DNA of 64,000 nucleotides from Salinibacterium sp. NK8237 (GCF_015864955.1 NZ_JADYWE010000001.1:620001-684000); one strand, 5' to 3'. Positions 28,402 through 37,036 are shown, counted from the stretch's first letter. Numbers and translations: made by a program. Notes: generated by a model not told the origin, from the sequence alone.

Positions 28402-28872
28402 GTGGGGTCGTTATGTGCGCGGCACGCGACGACGTTCGGTCTTCACAGCATAGGTGAGAGAATCTCTAAATTCAAGTCGATGCGCTCGCTGTCGGTGACC
28501 GGTCTCGTCATCATGTGCGAACTCGATGAGCCTGTTCCAGAGAACACCGGGCCGCACATGAGCATGAAGATGACCCAGTATTTACGTCTCTCCGACGATT
28601 CGATGATCCGCCTCGATATGGATCGTGGGGTGACTGGCTTTCATCATGGCCGCCGCGACGTCGTGTCGCGGAAACAGCCCGCAGCCGACGTGATCAATGA
28701 AGTTCTCGCTCTAGTGCGCGATGATGACCGCGAGAATCCCGACTCCTTCCCATGGGAAGCGTATGCCGAGGCCGCACAGCTCCGAGGCATCTCGGTTGAT
28801 GCCGACGCTCTGCGCGATCTTCCGCACACGGTGCTGCTGTCAGATGAGCTCACTGAGATTTACGAATTCTGA
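28402..28872 (+). CDS. Uncharacterised protein
   Basis: I do not recognise this family. The 156-residue frame is hydrophilic and acidic at the end (DELTEIYEF), without membrane helices. The core from about residue 50 has MKMTQYLRLSDDSMIRLDMD, then a segment resembling a small regulatory or immunity-type domain (INEVLALVRDDDRENPDSFP). The start is unsure. GTG at 28402 has an AATACT -10-like element 6 bases upstream (leaderless), while the ATGs at 28480 and 28513 lack ribosome sites. Confidence 0.5.
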   Translation: MGSLCARHATTFGLHSIGERISKFKSMRSLSVTGLVIMCELDEPVPENTGPHMSMKMTQYLRLSDDSMIRLDMDRGVTGFHHGRRDVVSRKQPAADVINEVLALVRDDDRENPDSFPWEAYAEAAQLRGISVDADALRDLPHTVLLSDELTEIYEF

Positions 28873-28933
28873 GCGTGGCTGTGGCGCTCACCAGCACGCC
28901 TCCGTCATCGTCCGGACTACCTGTGGACGCCGT

Positions 28934-29311
28934 TCACGGGGCGTCCACTTCTTTGTTCCAGATGACGCGGAGCACGCTGATCACGTCGGCCAAGTCGGAA
29001 CCTGCCTCTTCCGCTTCGGCGGTGAGATCACGAATGCGACGAACAACGGATGCCGGCAGCACCGCTGCTGTCTCCGAGACTCGCGTGCCTGCCGCGGTGC
29101 GCGTGACGACGAGTTGGTCGCGCTCGAGAAATTTGTAGGCTTTTGCCGCTGTGCCGGGAGCAACCCCGAAATCGTTCGCGGTTTGGCGCACGGTGGGCAG
29201 GCGTTCTCCGGAACCGAGCTGGCCTGAGGTAATTAGCCCGCGAAATTGCCGGTAGATTTCCTGCGCAGGGCTGCCCTCATCGGCGGGCACTGCGCCAGCC
29301 TGCTCGCTCAT
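28934..29311 (-). CDS. Short GntR-family regulator (YhcF/YtrA-like)
   Basis: This 125-residue regulator is a winged helix with a short dimerising tail and no ligand domain, like YtrA/YhcF repressors. The DNA-binding part includes IYRQFRGLITSGQLGSGERL, then LPTVRQTANDFGVAPGTAAK. Such proteins typically control an adjacent membrane-transport gene. Here the upstream gene encodes a polytopic protein whose stop overlaps this ATG by one base (TGATG). A palindrome upstream of that membrane gene (30381-30396) is the likely operator. Confidence 0.88.
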   Translation of the reverse strand: MSEQAGAVPADEGSPAQEIYRQFRGLITSGQLGSGERLPTVRQTANDFGVAPGTAAKAYKFLERDQLVVTRTAAGTRVSETAAVLPASVVRRIRDLTAEAEEAGSDLADVISVLRVIWNKEVDAP

Positions 29312-30351
29312 CACACTACCTCGGCAATTACGGCGTTCTCGCTCGGTTGCCGACGCGGGTGAGCCCGAAGCAGCCGACGCGCGGAAATAAGGAGGAGCAC
29401 AAACGCCGCGACTTCGAGCAACGGCGCTACCCACCCTGCGGCAGCAGCGAGGTTGGCGTAATGCCACGTCATTTCATAGGGCTCACTGTGAGGGTCGCCA
29501 TTGATCGTGAGCCCCCAGGGACCTCTGGCATTGCTGATCAGCCGGAAGGCGCCGCCTAACGCGAGCAGCATCGCCGCGGTCGAGATGCTGGTGATGCCAG
29601 CCGCAATCTGTCCACGTGCACGTCGCTCCATGCCGGTGTTCTCTGGCATCCGAAAGGGGCGTAGGGCATTCGCACGAAGCGTCAACCACGCCATGATGGC
29701 GAGTGCGCCAACGCAGATGATGACCGGGATGCCGTAGGCCCATCCGTAGAACCAGAAGCGCAACGGATCGATCGTTGTGTTCGCTGCGACCAGCTCGATG
29801 TAGATGTATCGTCCGCGATCGTCCGGCGACGATGCTGCCCCCGCTGCGAGGGTTGTTGCGACGAATGCCGCGACGAGCGCGCCGGCGCCAATGATGCCTG
29901 CACGAGGGCCGAAGCTCAGCCAGGTTCGGCGGGCCGTTGCCACGACCGGACGCGCGGGAGCAACGGTTTTGCGCGAAGCGATCTGGAACAGCACTACCGC
30001 GAGAATAAGCACCGCGGTGAGCAGAGGCGTCGCGTAACGCCACCAGTCGACGGTATCTGACAAGTTGAGCAGAAAGCCGCGCACCACGAATTCAACGGCG
30101 AACATGCCAATTACGGCGATCGCGCCGATGCCGAGCGTTCGGCGCTCGACCTCATATTCCGCCGGGATGGCGACGGCGGAATCTGAGCGGGAGCCTGACT
30201 GACCTCCAGCGTTTTTTAGCCGACCGAGCAGGACGAACGCCCCGATGACAAAGACCGCGAGGATTAGAGAAAATAGCGGCACTGATAGCGCCCACCCGAA
30301 AATCTCAAAAAAGTTGCGTGAATCAAATCTGTCCCAGAACACGATGCCCAC
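29311..30351 (-). CDS. Polytopic membrane protein co-transcribed with GntR regulator
   Basis: This 346-residue protein has about eight hydrophobic helices and a basic tail (RRLLRAHPRRQPSEN). I do not recognise a catalytic motif. Residue groups of note are EYEVERRTLG after the first helix and SSPDDRGRYIYIEL in a loop. It precedes and overlaps the GntR regulator gene, an arrangement usual for YtrA-type repressors and their membrane targets, but no ABC ATPase is present. The start is GTG at 30351; a GTG 9 bases later has a better-placed GGGAAG. Confidence 0.75.
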   Translation of the reverse strand: MGIVFWDRFDSRNFFEIFGWALSVPLFSLILAVFVIGAFVLLGRLKNAGGQSGSRSDSAVAIPAEYEVERRTLGIGAIAVIGMFAVEFVVRGFLLNLSDTVDWWRYATPLLTAVLILAVVLFQIASRKTVAPARPVVATARRTWLSFGPRAGIIGAGALVAAFVATTLAAGAASSPDDRGRYIYIELVAANTTIDPLRFWFYGWAYGIPVIICVGALAIMAWLTLRANALRPFRMPENTGMERRARGQIAAGITSISTAAMLLALGGAFRLISNARGPWGLTINGDPHSEPYEMTWHYANLAAAAGWVAPLLEVAAFVLLLISARRLLRAHPRRQPSENAVIAEVV

Positions 30352-30380
30352 TTCCCGTTGCGTGTTGTTGTGCCACTAAA

Positions 30381-30396
30381 CTAGTACAACTTGTAG
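30381..30396. promoter_or_regulatory. Palindromic candidate operator for the GntR regulator
   Basis: TACAA/TTGTA arms meet around a single central base inside CTA...TAG outer arms, 29 bp upstream of the membrane-protein start. Position and symmetry fit a YtrA-type operator. Confidence 0.5.
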
Positions 30397-30436
30397 CAAA
30401 AAGGTAGCACAAAGAGTTCCGGGGTGACGCTCGACT

Positions 30437-31741
30437 TCACGCTCGGGTCGCGCGAGGTGTCGGGTTCGCTCGCAGCAACCCGGTCTGCGTGGGGTCTGGC
30501 GCGTCGGGTCCGCGGCGCGGGCGTTGGTGTTCGGTGTCTCCGCCTCCGACTCGGTTGCTGCGTTCGGTGAGCGCGACGAGCGCGAGGTGTCGGTCGGCAG
30601 TCCAACAAATCAACTTGCCTTTGTGGTCCTTGTTGCGGCCGAGGATGCCAGCCTCCGCGAGCTGTACGAGTGCTCGGTGTGCTGCGGCGAGAGAAACTTG
30701 GTGCCGCGCAGCCACCGTTTCTATCGTGAGCACGGGTTCCGTAGCCAACGCGTCGAGGATCCGCAGGATGACGGCATCGCGGCGGGGTGTCGCGGGTGAG
30801 ACACCTTCGACTTGTCGATACCTGACGAGCGTGTCTCGGATTTCATTATCGAGCGCGGCGATGTCATCGGAGAGTCGCACTGCGTTTGCCGCGGCAAGCT
30901 CGGCCGCGTTAGCGAATGCGATGATCCAGTCATCCACTCGGGGTGGGTCTTGTCGGAATGCGGTGAGCCCGGCTATGTAGTCGTTGACGTCGCCGGCAAA
31001 GACCGTGCTGATGGGGATGAGGGTGTTTCTGAGAGCATCCGTGCGGCGAAGGACAGTGTGGATGAGGGCACGCCCGGTTCGGCCGTTGCCGTCAATAAAG
31101 GGGTGAATGGTTTCGAATTGCGCATGGGCGATCGCCGCGCGCACGACAGGGTTGCCGTGTGTTGCGGTCACGAAACGGCTGAGATCATCGACGAGCCGTC
31201 GCACTTCAGATTCCGGCGGGGGCACGAAGTCGGCGCGAAGCGGACTCCAGCCGGATCCGCCGACCCAGTTTTGCTCGGTGCGCAATCCCGCGTCTAGCCC
31301 GGGTTCAATCACGTGCTGTAGATGTTCGATGTCAGCCGTCGTGACGGGGCGCTCCCGGTCGGCTAGGGAGTCGATTGCTTCCTCGGTGGCACGGACGTTG
31401 CCCACAACATCCAAGGCGACACGGGTGCCGTGCTGGAGCAATTCGGCGATCGCGAGTTTCTTGGGGGTGACCCGGTTGCCTTCGATCCAGGATGAGGAGA
31501 TGCTTTCGGAGCGGATCAGCAGGTGGTTGAGGTACCCACCGCGAGCACCGATTCTCTCGTCGGCGCGGGCGAGAACCGCGAGCGCATCTTCTGCCGCTTG
31601 CTGCGCTTCGTGGCCGATAGGGGGAAGCTGCTCCCCCAGTTCGTCGGGCACGTAGGCACGGTAGTGGCCCGGCGCTCGGTCTTTGCGACTGAGGTGGGCG
31701 GCATCGTGTGGATTCCAGAGCAGGTCGATGTAAAAGGCCAT
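30437..31741 (-). CDS. Fic-domain protein (probable AMP-transferase) with winged-helix tail
   Basis: This 434-residue protein has the Fic catalytic loop HPFIDGNGRTGR near residues 212-224, complete with the catalytic His and phosphate-binding Gly/Asn/Arg. An N-terminal Fic_N-like region carries an inhibitory S-x-x-x-E-G motif (SSWIEGN, about residues 82-88), so activity should be self-restrained. A winged helix (TIETVAARHQVSLAAAHRAL) follows at about 340-390, and the last 35 residues are Pro/Arg-rich. This domain order is common in chromosomal Fic proteins of actinobacteria. No separate antitoxin gene is adjacent. The target is unknown. Confidence 0.92.
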   Translation of the reverse strand: MAFYIDLLWNPHDAAHLSRKDRAPGHYRAYVPDELGEQLPPIGHEAQQAAEDALAVLARADERIGARGGYLNHLLIRSESISSSWIEGNRVTPKKLAIAELLQHGTRVALDVVGNVRATEEAIDSLADRERPVTTADIEHLQHVIEPGLDAGLRTEQNWVGGSGWSPLRADFVPPPESEVRRLVDDLSRFVTATHGNPVVRAAIAHAQFETIHPFIDGNGRTGRALIHTVLRRTDALRNTLIPISTVFAGDVNDYIAGLTAFRQDPPRVDDWIIAFANAAELAAANAVRLSDDIAALDNEIRDTLVRYRQVEGVSPATPRRDAVILRILDALATEPVLTIETVAARHQVSLAAAHRALVQLAEAGILGRNKDHKGKLICWTADRHLALVALTERSNRVGGGDTEHQRPRRGPDAPDPTQTGLLRANPTPRATRA

Positions 31742-31782
31742 GAGAACTGCTCCTAACGTGGGTGACTGGTGTGCTAAATCAA

Positions 31783-31799
31783 CTTTAGCCCCTCTAAAG
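31783..31799. promoter_or_regulatory. Perfect inverted repeat upstream of thioredoxin-like/flavoprotein operon
   Basis: Arms CTTTAG and CTAAAG flank CCCCT. It lies 40 bp before the 31839 start and 42 bp before the divergent Fic start, so it could serve either promoter. Confidence 0.4.
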
Positions 31800-31838
31800 G
31801 TGATATTGGATGTTTGTTCTCTCGTTTACGGTGAAGGT

Positions 31839-32141
31839 ATGGAAATCACGCTGCAATACTTCGAGGGCTGCCCCAACTGGAAGGTTGCCGATCAGCACAT
31901 CACCGAACTCGTACAAGAGTTCCCGGAGATCACGGTGTCGCGACACCTGGTCGACACGGTCGAAGAAGCTGAGCGCGTGGGGTTCCGCGGGTCGCCGAGC
32001 ATCCTCTTCGATGGTGTGGATCCCTTTGCCCAGCCGGATGCCCCGGTCGGGCTTGCCTGCCGCCGCTACATCACCCCGGATGGCTTTGCCGGCGCACCCA
32101 CCGTTGACCAGCTGCGAGAGAAGTTGAACAGCCATGAGTGA
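31839..32141 (+). CDS. Thioredoxin-like protein with single Cys motif (CPNW)
   Basis: This 100-residue protein starts MEITLQYFEGCPNW. It has a thioredoxin-like fold with one Cys in a C-P-x-W setting and a cis-Pro loop in FRGSPSILFDG. A second Cys is near residue 77 (GLACRRY). Families with this motif occur beside mercuric-reductase-like flavoproteins and include MerB-annexed domains. The ATG at 31839 follows GTGAAGG. It overlaps the flavoprotein gene by 8 bp, so the two are probably redox partners, with the flavoprotein reducing this protein. Confidence 0.75.
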   Translation: MEITLQYFEGCPNWKVADQHITELVQEFPEITVSRHLVDTVEEAERVGFRGSPSILFDGVDPFAQPDAPVGLACRRYITPDGFAGAPTVDQLREKLNSHE

Positions 32142-33489
32142 CAACAACTATGACTTGCTCGTAATCGGCGCCGGAATGGCTGGCATTGCCGCCGCGAAGA
32201 AGACGGCGTCACGCGGGTGGCACGTCGGAATCGTGGATGCACTCCCCTATGGCGGCACGTGTGCGCTTCGTGGATGCGACCCCAAGAAGATCCTTCGGCG
32301 TGCGGCAGAGATCGTCGATTCTGCCCGCCTCTTCGCGGACAAGGGAATCAACGCGGATGACCTGAGCGTCAACTGGGCCGACCTCATGCAGCACAAGCAC
32401 GGCTTCACCGATCCGGTGCCCGAGAGCATGGAGAAGAGCCTCAAGGCGGCCGGTGTTGACACCCTGCACGGCATCGCGACGTTCATCGATACCAACCACA
32501 TCGAGATCGACGGCACGAAGTTTCAGGCGAACAAGTTCTTGATCGCTACCGGTGCGGTGCCCCGCGAGCTGGACTTTCCCGGCCACGAACACCTCATCGA
32601 CAGCACCGGCTTTCTCAACCTCCCCGAGCTTCCGCGACGGATTGCGTTCATTGGCGGCGGCTTCGTATCGTTCGAGTTTGCGCACATCGCTGCCCGCGCG
32701 GGAAGCACCCCGGTAGTAATCGACCGCGGCCGCATCCCGCTGAAGGGTTTTGACCCCGACCTCGTTGAACTCTTGCTCAAGCGTGGCGAGAGCGCTGGCC
32801 TCGCGGTGCAGCGCGAAACGACCATTACGAGCGTCGAGAAGCTCGCCCAAGGTTTCCGCGTCACGACCCAACAGGGTGGCACGGAGTCCACGATGGATGT
32901 TGACCTCGTCGTGCACGGTGCCGGGCGCACCGCAGACCTCAGTCGCCTGAATCTCGAAGCGGCCAATGTCGCCTTCGGGCCTCGCGGCATCCAGGTTTCG
33001 GAGCACCTTCAGAGCACCACCAATCCGGATGTTTATGCGGCTGGCGATGCTGCAGATACCCCTGGGATGCCGCTGACACCGGTAGCGGTGTTCGAGGCGA
33101 AGATCGCGGCATCCAACATGTTGAAGCCAAATTCGGCGACACCGGATTACAGCGCCATTCCCACTGCGGTGTTCACCATTCCGGAGCTCGTTAGAGTCGG
33201 CATGCTCGAGCACGAGGCCAAGGAGAGCGGACTCGACGTTGACGTGCGCTTCACCGACACGAGCGGATGGTTCTCCAACTACCGCATTGGTGAAACGACT
33301 GGCGCGACAAAGATTCTGGTCGACAAGAGCACCGACCGCATCATCGGCGCCCACCTCCTCGGCCACGACTATGCCGAACTCGCCAATACGATCGCTCTCG
33401 CCATGAAGAACGGCCTCACCACCCGCCAAATCAAGTCGACAACCGCCGCCTACCCGACGACCGGGTCGGATCTTGGGTCGATGGTTTGA
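32134..33489 (+). CDS. FAD/NAD(P)-dependent disulfide oxidoreductase (mercuric-reductase/RclA-like)
   Basis: This 451-residue class I flavin disulfide reductase has a first Rossmann motif LLVIGAGMAGIAAAKK and the active-site pair in GGTCALRGC (C-x4-C). The NAD(P) motif is IAFIGGGFVSFEFA and the FAD tail motif is VYAAGDAADT. The C-terminus lacks the usual His-Glu dyad of glutathione reductases and has AYPTTGSDL instead, as in mercuric-reductase/RclA-like members. There is no vicinal CC at the end, so mercury reduction is doubtful. It is coupled to the thioredoxin-like gene. Confidence 0.85.
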   Translation: MSDNNYDLLVIGAGMAGIAAAKKTASRGWHVGIVDALPYGGTCALRGCDPKKILRRAAEIVDSARLFADKGINADDLSVNWADLMQHKHGFTDPVPESMEKSLKAAGVDTLHGIATFIDTNHIEIDGTKFQANKFLIATGAVPRELDFPGHEHLIDSTGFLNLPELPRRIAFIGGGFVSFEFAHIAARAGSTPVVIDRGRIPLKGFDPDLVELLLKRGESAGLAVQRETTITSVEKLAQGFRVTTQQGGTESTMDVDLVVHGAGRTADLSRLNLEAANVAFGPRGIQVSEHLQSTTNPDVYAAGDAADTPGMPLTPVAVFEAKIAASNMLKPNSATPDYSAIPTAVFTIPELVRVGMLEHEAKESGLDVDVRFTDTSGWFSNYRIGETTGATKILVDKSTDRIIGAHLLGHDYAELANTIALAMKNGLTTRQIKSTTAAYPTTGSDLGSMV

Positions 33490-33502
33490 GGCGGTGCGGG
33501 GT

Positions 33503-33770
33503 TCGGAGTAGCCCGACCTTGAGAGTGCCATCGAACACCTAACCAGCCTCTTGAAACAGCTTTCGGGTGCGCGAATACCTGCGGCCAGTAGCGCAAACAC
33601 GCTGCCTGCCATGCGTCATATGTCTTTTCAAGTGAACCCGAATGCGCGTGGCGGCTGGGTTTAGCGCACGTAGGCAACCTTCAACATGCTCGAATTACCG
33701 TCGCTCCACGATGCTGAAATCTGGGTGCGCTTAGACCGGGCTGCGCAGGCCATGGTTAGCGCATCTGAGC
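33503..33770 (+). pseudogene. Relic of a second truncated hemoglobin gene
   Basis: Translated in segments, the DNA gives PDLESAIEHLTSLLKQ, then MRHMSFQVNPNARGGW, then MLELPSLHDAEIWVRLDRAA, matching the C-terminal two thirds of the intact hemoglobin at 27815. In-frame stops lie at 33509 (TAG for Gln) and inside GGGTTTAGCGCACGTAG (33655-33671). The 5' third is missing. It starts directly after the flavoprotein stop. The remaining gap to 33890 holds no gene. Confidence 0.85.
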
Positions 33771-33890
33771 TAATCGCTATGGGGATTCCTACCTCGCGCA
33801 AAGCGGGCTAGAATTGAGGTTAGCGCTCAAGAATTGTGGATCCGCAAGCTCAGGAATGAGTTTTGAGAGCTGCAATTGGAGCATAGCGAG

Positions 33891-34895
33891 CTACGGGGCT
33901 ATCGCGGGCACAGCCGCAACTGCTGAGTACCGAATTTCGAGTTTCAATCTTGCTTGGGTGCGATAAGCAAGCCGTCTCGAAGTCGTCCAGTCGGTGTCAG
34001 CACGGTAGAAAGCGATCAATCTTGGAAGATGAACGTAAGCCAAATCATAGACGGCTTGAAGGGACTCATTTTGTACGCCCGCTTTTACTGCGTAATGCGT
34101 ACCACTCAGAAGTAAAGTGAAAGAGCCATCAGCCCACAAAGTGAGAGAAATTTTCGCCGGGATCGACGGGATACGAATCGTGAACCGGATAGGGCCGAGG
34201 TCGTGCCCATCAGCGACTGCAGTGAGAAAGTTGGCTCTGTCGCCATCGATCTCGTCTCTCAACAAGTTTTGGCGGGCTCGATTGTCGCGGGTCTCAATAC
34301 CAGTGATTGAAGCAATAGTTAGGTTCGCATCAACCACTGGGTTGGTCGTTCGGCGTTCAACCATCCACAAGAAGAAATCGCTACCACCAACGTGAATCGC
34401 CGACTGCGTTATGGAATCAAATTCAGAGGATGGATCGATGGACAGCATAGCGTTCAACACCGAGGCAATCGGTGGGTTTAGCTCGCTTTCGGTCCGGGTC
34501 GATGCGAGCACCAAGTAGTCGTTGGAAGAGTTTTCTTCACTGAAAACAAAATCGACGGCTTCGAGACGATGGGTCTCGAACAGCGTGGGCGAGATACCGG
34601 CGGCAGCTAGAACCGCTTCGCGTGAAGCGTCGTGCACCCAGTGGTAGTAGCGAGCAATTAGCCGTTCTGGGTGCGCACCGTCTTGCGGGTATATGTGCGG
34701 GTGTGCAAGATTGCTCGGCGAACCGCCAATAACGCCAATCCCAGCGTCGGTCTCGTCGAAGATTGCCCAGCCGGGTGAGAGCGACGCCACAACCGGAGGA
34801 TTGTTACCCAACTGCGCACAGATTTGGTTAAGGGTCGCCGAGGTCGTGGCTCGCATCGGTGTGATGCTGACTCGGCCTGTACTAATGGTTGCCAC
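33891..34895 (-). CDS. Uncharacterised protein, third gene of an unknown coupled operon
   Basis: This 334-residue soluble protein is one I do not recognise. It is rich in beta-type hydrophobic patterns (VVASLSPGWAIFDE, SLTLWADGSFTLLL) and has no signal peptide, membrane helix or evident catalytic motif. Aromatic clusters such as ARYYHWVHDASRE could form a binding face. I set the start at the GTG 34895, which shares a base with the stop of the gene before (TAGTG) and has GGAG 7 bases upstream. An upstream ATG would overlap that gene by 91 bp. Codon use is less biased than in housekeeping neighbours, suggesting transfer. Confidence 0.75.
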   Translation of the reverse strand: MATISTGRVSITPMRATTSATLNQICAQLGNNPPVVASLSPGWAIFDETDAGIGVIGGSPSNLAHPHIYPQDGAHPERLIARYYHWVHDASREAVLAAAGISPTLFETHRLEAVDFVFSEENSSNDYLVLASTRTESELNPPIASVLNAMLSIDPSSEFDSITQSAIHVGGSDFFLWMVERRTTNPVVDANLTIASITGIETRDNRARQNLLRDEIDGDRANFLTAVADGHDLGPIRFTIRIPSIPAKISLTLWADGSFTLLLSGTHYAVKAGVQNESLQAVYDLAYVHLPRLIAFYRADTDWTTSRRLAYRTQARLKLEIRYSAVAAVPAIAP

Positions 34896-35560
34896 TACAC
34901 GCTCCGGAACTTCGCTATCTTCACTTCTGAATTGACCCTCAACACCTTGGCAGAGAAACGATGGCGGAAGCCGGAACTTGAGCATTTGTAAATCGTGTCG
35001 ATTGTTAGTCCATTCAGCCCCGGAGCTGCGGTCTCAAACCTTACTTCCGCCCACGTCCACAAGCTCTTAGGGCGCGTGGTGTTCGCAAGTTCCAAGTCGA
35101 ATCCGTTTCCGTCATTGGGCCGAGCGCGCATTCGTTCGGTTTTCGGATCGCGCGGTGCCCGATCGACTACGACTTTGGCGGGCGAAGAGGGAAAACGAAC
35201 GGAAATAACAGCATCGGAATCGATCAGTGAAAGCACCATGAACCTCGTCAGGTAGCTCCCGCCGGTCAACGTCGCCTGAACTGAGTAGCGCAAACTTGTA
35301 GGCATGTCGGCCTGAATTTCAAAAAGAGGAGTCGGATCTTGTTCCAATCGCCACACAAGCTCCATGACGGGCCGCCCGAAAATCAGGATGCTGATGAACT
35401 CGACGAGCAACGCGGACGCTATCGCGAGGCCTGCGAGCACAGCCCAAGCGGGAGCTTCAGGGAAAATTTCTGTTGCCCGAGGCTCGCAGAAAACTGTCAC
35501 AAATACTGCGACTGCGAGCTGTGCAGCATGAATTAGCGCTGCCTTCAATACAGGGCTCAT
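34895..35560 (-). CDS. Uncharacterised two-helix membrane protein, second gene of the operon
   Basis: This 221-residue protein has two N-terminal transmembrane helices (about residues 6-25 and 38-60) followed by a 150-residue soluble domain, predicted cytoplasmic. The domain begins WRLEQDPTPLFEIQ and includes RAPRDPKTERMRARPN and CSSSGFRHRFSAK. I do not recognise it. The start is ATG at 35560, overlapping the previous stop as ATGA; an ATG 21 bases upstream would lengthen the overlap. The anchor suggests it holds its two soluble partners at the membrane, by inference from operon structure alone. Confidence 0.75.
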   Translation of the reverse strand: MSPVLKAALIHAAQLAVAVFVTVFCEPRATEIFPEAPAWAVLAGLAIASALLVEFISILIFGRPVMELVWRLEQDPTPLFEIQADMPTSLRYSVQATLTGGSYLTRFMVLSLIDSDAVISVRFPSSPAKVVVDRAPRDPKTERMRARPNDGNGFDLELANTTRPKSLWTWAEVRFETAAPGLNGLTIDTIYKCSSSGFRHRFSAKVLRVNSEVKIAKFRSV

Positions 35561-36021
35561 GCGAACTGGAGCTGCTTCCAAGCTGAGGACAGGAAATCTG
35601 TGGCAAGCGAAGGCAAATCCGACTCGATCACCCCCAGACGCCGGACGGTGAGCGAATGCATATCTGGCGAGGTGAGCACAAGACCTGCCACGAAGTGCCC
35701 CGGATATTCACGAGAGAATATGGTTGCGGCATAGTTAGCGCCGGACGCGAGATTGCCGATGAGGCTCGCTGAGACTAGCTCAGCGGCGCGTTCTTCAAGC
35801 GGCGCTCCATGACGGCCCACAACCGCGAATTCGTCTACGAGGTACCCAACGGACTTCGCAAATGCCGCGATGTAAATCAGGTCGTCAGAACCCAAGCGTG
35901 GCACATAAATACCCGATGCCGAGTTTTCGAAAGAAAGCGGAGGTGCTGAGCCTTCGTTCGAAATCGCTTCAAAGACAGGCTCTTCCGACCGGCGCCTGCG
36001 CACGATCACTTGATTCACCAT
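35557..36021 (-). CDS. Uncharacterised protein, first gene of the operon
   Basis: This 154-residue protein is of unknown family. The N-terminus is basic (VIVRRRRSEEP). The body alternates short hydrophobic strands and helices (LIYIAAFAKSVGYLVDEF, AAELVSASLIGNLASGANYA). No signal peptide is present. The ATG at 36021 is preferred because GGAGG lies 8 bases upstream; a GTG at 36039 has none. A -10-like TATAGA on the minus strand at 36057-36062 could drive the operon, although no good -35 is seen. Confidence 0.72.
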   Translation of the reverse strand: MVNQVIVRRRRSEEPVFEAISNEGSAPPLSFENSASGIYVPRLGSDDLIYIAAFAKSVGYLVDEFAVVGRHGAPLEERAAELVSASLIGNLASGANYAATIFSREYPGHFVAGLVLTSPDMHSLTVRRLGVIESDLPSLATDFLSSAWKQLQFA

Positions 36022-36375
36022 CTGCTCATCCTCCAACACGCAGTCGAAATCAGCTATCTATATCTAGAGTTTTCCCCATAAAGGGGGTCTATCTCCCACC
36101 ACTGCTCGTAGCCTCGCTGTCTCCACAAAGAGCCGACTTCTCGCGCCTGAAGAAGCGGAAGCTGTTTTACAAGCATCCTGCCTCGTGCAGCCGACTTTCT
36201 TGCCATTCGACTTCGCGAGTCGTCCTTTGTCGAGCGAGTCTACAGTCAGCTGAAGGGCCGAACTTATTCGGGTCTTGGGGCCGCGTGAGCCACCTATGTG
36301 ACCGCAATGACGAATTCGTTCGCGGGCTAGTCGATCCATCTGCGCGGGAAATGAAACTGCCGCGAATGGCTGCCC
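36022..36375. other. Gap with no gene, upstream of the unknown operon
   Basis: A minus-strand frame runs across this stretch from the citE relic to a stop at 36064. It looks like accidental read-through because its composition changes and no family motif appears. Apart from the -10-like element at 36057-36062 I see no signal. Confidence 0.5.
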
Positions 36376-36895
36376 CTCGCGCAACCCCGCCCGCGCGACC
36401 ACACACTCCGCGTGCCTCAGGATGGGGCCGTCGACCGTGCGACCCTCGAAGCTGAAGACTCCGGGCTGCGATTCCGCGGCGGCGAGACGTGCTCGTGCTG
36501 ACGCGATTTGCTCGACCGTGGGCGCATAACTTTCGCGCACGATAGCGACCTGAGAGGGATGACTGCAGGCCGTGGCCGTGAACCCGAGAGCAGCGGCATC
36601 CCGAGCCTCCGCACCGAGACCCTCAACGTCTGCGATGTCGAGATGCACCGCATTAATCAGAGCCTTCGAATAGGCTCCCGCCGCCAGCAGGACCGACGAG
36701 CACGCATGCAACGCGACACCACGGTAGGGGCCGGAATTCTCGCGGGACGACGAGCCGCCGAGCGACGCCACCACATCTTCGGCACCCCACATGAGGGCAA
36801 CCACGCAATCCAGCGCCGCCAGACTTGTCGCCGCGAGCACACCCCGCGCCGTCTCGCACAGAGCAATCACGTCGAGCTCTGTGAGCGCATCGAAG
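36376..36895 (-). pseudogene. Truncated 3' copy of citE
   Basis: These 520 bases align without gaps to 43188-43707 of the intact citE, at roughly nine identical bases in ten by eye. The same strand is used, so the copies are direct repeats. It encodes the region from SALTELDVIALCETARG to ILRHAECVVARAGLREG. The first 97 codons are absent, and the copy's stop codon has changed (TAG to CAG). It marks one edge of the defence island. Confidence 0.9.
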
Positions 36896-37036
36896 GCGCG
36901 ACGCACCAACTCCTAGATGCTGAAAACCGCTCAACGATGTCATAGAGTCGAGACAGCGGCACCGTTGCGTTCGTCCGCGAACGGGTAAAAATCTCTGTGC
37001 CACACATCTGGTGGAAACTCTCTCAAAGTAGGTTTG

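Noticed and set aside
30437..31741. A Fic toxin-antitoxin pair
   Set aside because: No small antitoxin gene is adjacent, and the Fic protein carries its own inhibitory motif (SSWIEGN), so it is self-regulated.
32209..33612. A 467-codon minus-strand frame opposite the flavoprotein
   Set aside because: The plus strand has all flavin and NAD(P) motifs; the minus-strand reading has none.
36064..36909. A 281-codon protein gene covering the citE relic
   Set aside because: Its middle is the truncated citE copy. The ends are read-through sequence, the stop of citE is lost by mutation, and there is no good start.
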